Source: Sulfurospirillum sp. (GTDB lineage Bacteria; Campylobacterota; Campylobacteria; Campylobacterales; QNZT01). Taken from it: DNA of 28,898 nucleotides. Every line of letters begins with the position of its first letter. Within the stretch, counting starts at the first letter, position 1. Below the pieces are notes generated by a model. It searched no databases, was not told where the DNA came from, and was given only the letters and a program-made list of their open reading frames with translations. This document shows, piece by piece, positions 23,674 to 28,898 of this stretch. Location: assembly GCA_003978455.1 (NCBI GenBank), contig QNZT01000154.1:1-28898 (forward strand), given 5' to 3'. Both the position numbers and the translations under genes were made by a program.

Positions 23674-24515
23674 TCTTTTATCAATTCCTCTATAATATTG
23701 TCTGTATATAGCGCAAATCCTGTCGAATCCACATCTTTATATCTATAGTTACCGCCCGTTCCCAGGGTTTTATTGCCTGCGATATATCGAAAAAAGAGAT
23801 GATCGTAATAGTTCATTTTGGCATAATAGAGCGGTGCTATTACTATATTGTCATACGATATTTTTTGCACAAGGGATTTTATCTTTTCAAGTTCCGTTTG
23901 CAACTCTTCATCCACTTCAGAGATAACATCGTCGATGGCATCGATATCCTGTAAATATGCCAGCTTGCTAAGCCATGGGAGATTGAGTTTCAACAACGCT
24001 TCCAGATTAGCTGCTTTAAAGACTTCCAGCTCAATACCGAGTTTTTTAGCGATCAGGCGGGGGATATTGATATTTGAGATTTGCAATAACGGCTTTTGCG
24101 CCAACTGATCTAAAATTTTAATACTGTCATTGATAGCGACTGAGAGATCAGACTCGTTGATACATTCTGCCCCTATCTGATACTGTTCATGAGAGGGATA
24201 GCGAAAAACCGGTTGAATATAAAACCACTTATTCTGCACGACACTTCGCCCCAGTCTTCTGGTGATAATACGTACCACATCGATCGTACTGTCCGCTCTG
24301 AGTGTGATGATATGATTTTGGCTGTCAGAAAAGCGGATCAGCTCTTTTTCATCCAGAGATTCATGCTGATGATAGGTAAGCAGCGGCGTAACAATCTCTT
24401 CGTATTTCTGCTGCGATAGTATATCGCTTGCGACCGCTTCAATCTTTCTTTTTAACTGTGCACTCTTACCGAAGTAGAGCCGTGTGAGACTGGGAATCTC
24501 GTGTTCATAAACCAT
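23670..24515 (-). CDS. hisZ: ATP phosphoribosyltransferase regulatory subunit HisZ
   Basis: Catalytically inactive HisRS paralogue that assembles with short-form HisG and confers histidine feedback on the first step of histidine synthesis. The 281-aa protein keeps the class II synthetase core: motif-1-like TPLLTYHQ, the LRADSTIDVVRI strand, and the motif-2-like FYIQPVFRYPSHEQYQIGAE. It is much shorter than HisRS (about 420 aa), with no anticodon-binding domain. HisZ also needs HisG-S elsewhere in the genome. The ATG at 24515 has AGGAA 5 nt upstream. The promoter TATACT lies about 35 nt before it, making hisZ the first gene of the run to motE. Histidyl-tRNA synthetase itself was considered and is unlikely for size. 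Confidence 0.85.
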   Translation of the reverse strand: MVYEHEIPSLTRLYFGKSAQLKRKIEAVASDILSQQKYEEIVTPLLTYHQHESLDEKELIRFSDSQNHIITLRADSTIDVVRIITRRLGRSVVQNKWFYIQPVFRYPSHEQYQIGAECINESDLSVAINDSIKILDQLAQKPLLQISNINIPRLIAKKLGIELEVFKAANLEALLKLNLPWLSKLAYLQDIDAIDDVISEVDEELQTELEKIKSLVQKISYDNIVIAPLYYAKMNYYDHLFFRYIAGNKTLGTGGNYRYKDVDSTGFALYTDNIIEELIKE

Positions 24516-24549
24516 TTTTATTCCTGTTGTGAATGACTAAATTTGCGTG

Positions 24550-24555
24550 AGTATA
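24550..24555 (-). promoter_or_regulatory. -10 box for hisZ-purA-fliJ-motE
   Basis: The minus strand reads TATACT after a T-rich stretch (TTTTGT) in the 66-bp gap before hisZ. A start near 24543 gives a leader of about 28 nt that contains the AGGAA ribosome-binding site. It is the only strong promoter-like element between the polysaccharide locus and this operon. Confidence 0.5.
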
Positions 24556-24581
24556 ACAAAAGTTTTGTAAAATATGGAGTG

Positions 24582-25706
24582 TTATATCAACTTCATATAT
24601 AGCAAAACCAGAATTGATATAATCAATGCAGAGAATATTATATTTTTGTTCAGATACTTTTTTTTGATTTGTATGCCGCTTTTGCGAATCCTGGTAATAA
24701 TCGTTCTCTCTCTGGCAACTGCTCTCTCATCCAAAACAGTAAATGCCAGTATCAAAATAACAAAGAAAATGAAAAAGACAATATTATCGGGCTGTCTGCG
24801 TAGCGCCAAGCCCATAACCGAAAATATAAATTGAATCAGTACAATTAAAACAACGGCATTGTCAACGCCACCTTTCCATCGCAATACCTTATGATGCAGA
24901 TGTGTTTTGTCAGGATTAAACGGCGAAAGACTACGCTGTATCCTCCTGACCATCACCGTAAGTGTATCTATAATAGGAATTGCAGTCAAGAACAATACAG
25001 ATGTAATACTGACATAAGAGATCGATTTAATCGCTACAACAGCTATCGTGAAACCTAAAATAAGTGAACCGCTATCTCCCATGAAAATCATTGCGGGATG
25101 CCAGTTAAAAAAGAGAAATGCGATGATTGCAGCTATCATCAGAATGGAAACAGTCATAATAAACGTATCATGATGCATAAGACCGAGATAATAGAATGCA
25201 CCAAAAATAACAATTGCAACACTTCCAGAGAGACCGTCAAGACCGTCAATAAGATTCATTGCATTGGTAAAACCGACGACAGCGATAACAGTGACCGGCA
25301 AAGCAATATATGCAGGCAAAATGATCTCATGACCAAACCACACGCCCAATGTACCTATTTTCATATCATCCAGAAAATAGATCAAGAGTGTTGCGATTAT
25401 AATAGCAATAAATTTTACTTTGGGCGAGACACTGCGATTGTCATCATATACACCTGTCAAAAAAATCAATAAAGATCCCAGAATGAAACCTTTGTATTTG
25501 AGAACAAAAGGCATATGAAACAGTAGCAAGACGATAATGAAGGCAAGAAAAATACCAACCCCCGCCCCCCGCGGGATAGGGTTAATATGTGAGCTTCGTT
25601 CATTTGGTATGTCGATCATACCCATATGCTCAGATATTTTGGTAATGGTATATACAAACAAAAGGGAAAGAAGGAAAGTTAGTCCAATTTCTATACCATC
25701 TACCAT
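24582..25706 (-). CDS. WecA/TagO-type undecaprenyl-phosphate sugar-1-phosphate transferase
   Basis: Polyprenyl-phosphate glycosyl-1-phosphate transferase of the MraY/WecA family (often labelled glycosyl transferase 4). It would start a lipid-linked glycan by moving a HexNAc-1-P from UDP onto undecaprenyl phosphate at the inner membrane. The 374-aa protein has about ten or eleven TM helices. Motifs are GVYDDNRSVSPK (about 85-96), NAMNLIDGLDGLSGS (about 148-162), IFMGDSGSLILGF (about 208-220) and the HLHH cluster in DKTHLHHKVLRW, which binds the UDP-sugar side. The HIHH/HLHH type points to WecA rather than MraY. The ATG at 25706 has AAGGA 7 nt upstream. It follows the Wzc-like gene by 29 nt, so it probably starts the repeat unit exported by that system. 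Confidence 0.88.
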   Translation of the reverse strand: MVDGIEIGLTFLLSLLFVYTITKISEHMGMIDIPNERSSHINPIPRGAGVGIFLAFIIVLLLFHMPFVLKYKGFILGSLLIFLTGVYDDNRSVSPKVKFIAIIIATLLIYFLDDMKIGTLGVWFGHEIILPAYIALPVTVIAVVGFTNAMNLIDGLDGLSGSVAIVIFGAFYYLGLMHHDTFIMTVSILMIAAIIAFLFFNWHPAMIFMGDSGSLILGFTIAVVAIKSISYVSITSVLFLTAIPIIDTLTVMVRRIQRSLSPFNPDKTHLHHKVLRWKGGVDNAVVLIVLIQFIFSVMGLALRRQPDNIVFFIFFVILILAFTVLDERAVARERTIITRIRKSGIQIKKKYLNKNIIFSALIISILVLLYMKLI

Positions 25707-25735
25707 CCTAGCTTCCTTACTTTCCCAAAGGTTTA

Positions 25736-28078
25736 TTATTTATATGTATAACTATATTTAAAGAAACTCTGAGACATATTCTTAGGCTTCACACTATTTA
25801 ATACAATACCCACATTTTGAATATGATATGAACGTATCATATCTTCCAGAGATTTAATATACTCTTTTTCAGAATACTCAGATCTGAACACAATCAAAGA
25901 GATGTCAGCAAGTTTCATCAACAATAACGCATCTGTCACCATACCCATCGGCGGTGCATCGATAATAATATAGTCATACTCTTTTCTCAACTCGTTAATA
26001 ATCTCATCAATTTTCCCTGACTGCATCAGCTCCGAAGGATTTGGAGGAATAGGTCCGGAAGTAATAATATCAAGATTTTTAATCTTTTTATGCTCCCAGA
26101 TCACCTCTTTAAGCGTATTGTTCTTTGAAAGCACTGTACTCATACCGATCTTGTTTGTCAGACCAAATACCCTGTGCAGCATTGGACGGCGCATATCCAG
26201 TGAGAGAACAATTGTCTTTTTGTCGCTCATGCCAAAAACAGCAGCCAGATTAGTTGCAATCGTGGTTTTACCTTCACCCGGTACGGTCGAACTTACCACA
26301 ATCACTTTGCTCTTGTTTTCTGTCGGAATAAACTCCAGGTTAGTACGGATCAGACGCAGCGCCTCACTTGCCACAGACTGCTGATCCTCTATCGTGAACA
26401 TTTTATCTGCCGAGCGCACCTGCGGAATCACACCGTAAAAAGGTATTCTCGTATTGCTGACGACATCTTCACGTGTTTTGATCTTATCATCGAGTATCTC
26501 TCTCAAATAAGCAACCATCATAGCAACAATGAAGCCCAGTAACAAACTGGTAAGCAATATCATCGGTATATTCGGTTTAACAGGTTTTATAGGCAAAACA
26601 GCTCTGTCAAGTATACGATTACCGGAAACGGTTGACGCTTTATTGATTGACATCTCCGCCTGCTTCTGCAACAAAAATTCATACGTCTGCTCGAGTACTT
26701 TATACTTACGCTGTAGTGCAGCTAATTCACGCTCTTTTTCAGGAAACTTCAAGAGTGTTGTTTCACCGTTATATAGGGCATCTTCCAGTGACCTTCGCTT
26801 TTCACTGATCGAATCACTGATACTCTCAATCGCACTCTCAAGTGCCATACGAATATCGTCTATTTCCTCATTAACCTTCTGCACATCCGGATGCTCTTCT
26901 GTAAATTTTGCCGACAACGAGATTTTTTTAGATTTGGCTTTCTGCAAATCATTCAACAGTGAAGCCAGTACCGGATAATCTTTTGCAAGTGAAGAGACAG
27001 CACCATAGTTGCCTGTTTTAAATTCATTGTACAATGCGTTAAATGCGCTCTCCTGAACTTTAACCTTTTCAAGTTCTGCTTTCACCTGACTTTGATTTGT
27101 CAAAATCACCTGCGATTCTGTCTTGATATCTACCAGGTTGTTCTCTTCCTTGAAATTTTCAAGTTTTATAGCCGCTTCGGTAAGTTTACTACTAACCTCT
27201 TTTAACTGCTCATCAACAAAATTAAGTGCAGTAGAAGCTTTAGAAGTCTTTTTATGAATACTTTGCTCCATATATTTATCGATCAAGTGATCAAGAAAAT
27301 CTTTGGCACGCTGCGCAACACTATCCTGATATATCAACTTGATAACTGAACCGTTTTTTGATATAGGGAAGACATTCAAATTATGAGATACTTCATCTAT
27401 CGCACGATCTTTATTCAAAATAATAAATGCGTACTTGCTATTAACCAGTGTTCCTTTTTTCTTTATTACCAAAGAGAAATAGTTATTGTCAATGCGTTCA
27501 CCAAATTCATGAACTCCTGAATAGGAAATTTCGTTATTCCTTTTACCAAGCAGGGAAGCCAGCGATTTTTTAATGGAAGAGAGTACACCGCCATGATCTG
27601 TGTAGAGCTTGAATTTTTGGTCATTAATCGGTTCAATCACAAACTTTGTGCCGTAAACCAACGGATTTTTCACCTTTAACTCTGCTACTTCAACAGGTGT
27701 ATTTTTATAAAGTTCGATCTGCTTATAGTTATTAAACGTAAAATAGCGAATTTGAAACCCGACATCTTCCAAAGCTTTTTCAATCAACGAGCGCGATTTT
27801 AGAATCTCCACTTCAGTATCGATCAATGTCGCTTCATTATCAATCTTTCCGCCTCTGACAACATTATCCAGACTTAGATCCAGGTTATCATTGCTCACTT
27901 CAATCGTTGCATATGTTTCATACGTAGGAGGTGTAAAATATGCATAAAAAAGCCCACCAATAAAGAAAAGTGCAACAATAAAGAGACTTAAAGCTTTATT
28001 TTTATTGAAGATTGCCAAAAACCTTTTAATATCAGCTGCATCTTCAAGTTTTGATATTTTTTTTCCTGTCGTTTCCAT
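25736..28078 (-). CDS. Wzc-like polysaccharide co-polymerase with tyrosine autokinase domain
   Basis: Inner-membrane PCP-2a protein: it drives polymerisation and export with the Wza channel and is controlled by autophosphorylation. The 780-aa protein has TM1 at about 28-50, a Wzz periplasmic domain, a long coiled coil (about 285-490), TM2 at about 505-530, then a cytoplasmic BY-kinase. The kinase has Walker A PGEGKTT (600-606), Walker A' LSLDMRRP with D628 and Walker B IIIDAPP with D707. The C-terminus has Y775, Y777 and Y779 (FFKYSYTYK), a short tyrosine cluster for phosphorylation. The ATG at 28078 has AAAGGG 9 nt upstream. A Wza-like gene precedes it and a WecA-type gene follows. No Wzb phosphatase is visible; it may lie elsewhere. 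Confidence 0.93.
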   Translation of the reverse strand: METTGKKISKLEDAADIKRFLAIFNKNKALSLFIVALFFIGGLFYAYFTPPTYETYATIEVSNDNLDLSLDNVVRGGKIDNEATLIDTEVEILKSRSLIEKALEDVGFQIRYFTFNNYKQIELYKNTPVEVAELKVKNPLVYGTKFVIEPINDQKFKLYTDHGGVLSSIKKSLASLLGKRNNEISYSGVHEFGERIDNNYFSLVIKKKGTLVNSKYAFIILNKDRAIDEVSHNLNVFPISKNGSVIKLIYQDSVAQRAKDFLDHLIDKYMEQSIHKKTSKASTALNFVDEQLKEVSSKLTEAAIKLENFKEENNLVDIKTESQVILTNQSQVKAELEKVKVQESAFNALYNEFKTGNYGAVSSLAKDYPVLASLLNDLQKAKSKKISLSAKFTEEHPDVQKVNEEIDDIRMALESAIESISDSISEKRRSLEDALYNGETTLLKFPEKERELAALQRKYKVLEQTYEFLLQKQAEMSINKASTVSGNRILDRAVLPIKPVKPNIPMILLTSLLLGFIVAMMVAYLREILDDKIKTREDVVSNTRIPFYGVIPQVRSADKMFTIEDQQSVASEALRLIRTNLEFIPTENKSKVIVVSSTVPGEGKTTIATNLAAVFGMSDKKTIVLSLDMRRPMLHRVFGLTNKIGMSTVLSKNNTLKEVIWEHKKIKNLDIITSGPIPPNPSELMQSGKIDEIINELRKEYDYIIIDAPPMGMVTDALLLMKLADISLIVFRSEYSEKEYIKSLEDMIRSYHIQNVGIVLNSVKPKNMSQSFFKYSYTYK

Positions 28079-28100
28079 ATCTAAAATCCCTTTCCTCTAC

Positions 28101-28898
28101 TTATGGTTGAATCTGCTGAACAGCTTGTTCAGGATGATTCACATTAAATATTCGCGTATTTGTCAAATATTTTCCGGTATACAACGCTCCCAGTATTCTC
28201 TGTGCCAGATCGATACCCGGTACAGCCTCAGCAATAGCAAGATTTCTACGTCTCAATTCATTTGGCAATACATAAATAACATCATTTGGATAGACTCTCA
28301 AACTGCCGGATGTCAAGGAGCTTACTTTGGTAAGATCTACAAACTTTACCTGAGGATTTTTTTCCGTACCTCTGATAATCATAATGTGATTGCGTTGTGC
28401 ATAATCGCTCAAACCACCTGTGCGACCTAGCACTTCTAAAAGATTTGTCGTCTCTTCAATAATGTTTACCTGCCCTGGATTGTTCACTTCGCCAAGAACG
28501 ATAACTCTTTTATTCAATACCTCTACAGTAACATGTGCATTTTTCAAATAACGAGCATACTCTCTCGTTAACAAATCGGCACACTCGCGCTCAGTCAAGC
28601 CGGCAACACGTACCACACCGACAAGAGGAAGACTAACTGTACCGTCGCTGGCAACCAAAGCTCCACGTTCATCGGCAGGAGCCACTTGTGCCCGAACATC
28701 TCTCGTACTCAATTCAGGATGATTAAATATCAAAATCGAAAGCCGATTGTTAGGCATAATTCTATATGAGTACGTTCCCCTCATATCGCGGTTTATATTT
28801 GACATACACTCTGTCCCATATGCATCACTATCATGAAATAATACATACTGACTTGACTTACTGCTACACCCACTCATCATTGCCGAAACCAATACCAG
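28101..28898 (-). CDS. Wza-like polysaccharide export lipoprotein (5' end outside the window)
   Basis: The frame is open to the last base of the window, so the first codons are missing; a TTG at 28892 is only a formal start. Visible N-terminus LVLVSAMMSGCSS is the end of a lipoprotein signal peptide with the lipidated Cys after SG. Next comes the Poly_export domain (about 40-110 in the visible chain), with YRIMPNNRLSILIFNHPEL, SDGTVSLPLVGVVRVAGLT and LLTREYARYLKNAHVTVEV. An SLBB unit follows (VIVLGEVNNPGQVNIIEE...GRTGGL). The family forms the outer-membrane channel for capsule export with Wzc. The protein is short against Wza (about 380 aa), with only one clear SLBB unit and a reduced C-terminus, so the final barrel helix is uncertain. 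It is 22 nt upstream of the Wzc-like gene. Confidence 0.9.
   Translation of the reverse strand: MVLVSAMMSGCSSKSSQYVLFHDSDAYGTECMSNINRDMRGTYSYRIMPNNRLSILIFNHPELSTRDVRAQVAPADERGALVASDGTVSLPLVGVVRVAGLTERECADLLTREYARYLKNAHVTVEVLNKRVIVLGEVNNPGQVNIIEETTNLLEVLGRTGGLSDYAQRNHIMIIRGTEKNPQVKFVDLTKVSSLTSGSLRVYPNDVIYVLPNELRRRNLAIAEAVPGIDLAQRILGALYTGKYLTNTRIFNVNHPEQAVQQIQP

Noticed and set aside
23670..24515. Histidyl-tRNA synthetase
   Set aside because: The chain is only 281 aa, lacks the anticodon-binding domain and the full motif 3 region, and so fits HisZ.
24546..24575. Possible terminator ACAAAACTTTTGT between the WecA-type gene and hisZ
   Set aside because: The palindrome leaves a loop of about one base, so it cannot fold as a hairpin terminator, and it overlaps the hisZ promoter.
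1..28898. CRISPR array, tRNA, rRNA, transposase or phage genes
   Set aside because: No regularly spaced repeats, no cloverleaf-like intergenic segment and no recombinase or phage protein were found. The repeat pair at 15771 and 18692 has only two copies, in opposite orientation.

Overview
The window reads as a stretch of a Campylobacterota (Epsilonproteobacteria) chromosome, most like a Sulfurovum/Sulfurimonas-type free-living member. This is inferred from gene content and order, not from a database search. The order ftsW | flgB-flgC-fliE-ftsI, the chain alaS...maf...PBP1A and the coupling purA-fliJ-motE are arrangements known from Helicobacter and Campylobacter. HisZ, DUF507 and frequent TTG/GTG starts fit the free-living genera. 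About 27 protein genes are packed tightly, many with 1-8 nt overlaps. No rRNA, tRNA, IS transposase or CRISPR array was seen, and no gap without a gene exceeds about 220 bp.

Layout. (1) 1-4213, plus strand: the end of a polysaccharide-secretion locus, with a multi-SLBB export protein cut by the window edge, a Wzz-like chain-length protein and an outer-membrane protein. (2) 14170-4210, minus strand: ftsW-murG, then a tightly coupled string alaS, CopD-like membrane protein, speD, maf, bioF-like, orphan OppD-like ATPase, PBP1A. (3) 14389-15759, plus: flgB, flgC, fliE behind a sigma-54-type promoter, with a terminator/antiterminator-like structure between flgB and flgC. (4) 15947-19682, plus: ftsI (possibly leaderless), rplM-rpsI and a PqiA-like membrane protein. 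ftsI-rplM-rpsI is bracketed by two inverted copies of a ~117-bp palindromic intergenic repeat. (5) 21349-19677, minus: DUF507 gene and carA. (6) 24515-21443, minus: hisZ, purA, fliJ, motE. (7) 28898-24582, minus: a second polysaccharide locus with Wza-like lipoprotein (cut by the edge), Wzc-like tyrosine autokinase and a WecA-type glycosyl-phosphate transferase.

How they work together. The two edges carry two different export systems: left, a kinase-free co-polymerase with a large SLBB protein; right, a Wza/Wzc-kinase pair with an initiating transferase. Between them are cell-wall synthesis and division genes (ftsW, murG, ftsI, PBP1A), proximal-rod and flagellar export genes (flgB, flgC, fliE, fliJ, motE), translation genes (alaS, rplM, rpsI) and nucleotide, histidine and polyamine metabolism.

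The least explained signals are non-coding: the inverted repeat pair, the flgB-flgC hairpin with two mutually exclusive folds, and the palindromic octamer TTCATGAA, which I count 15 times where base composition predicts less than one.
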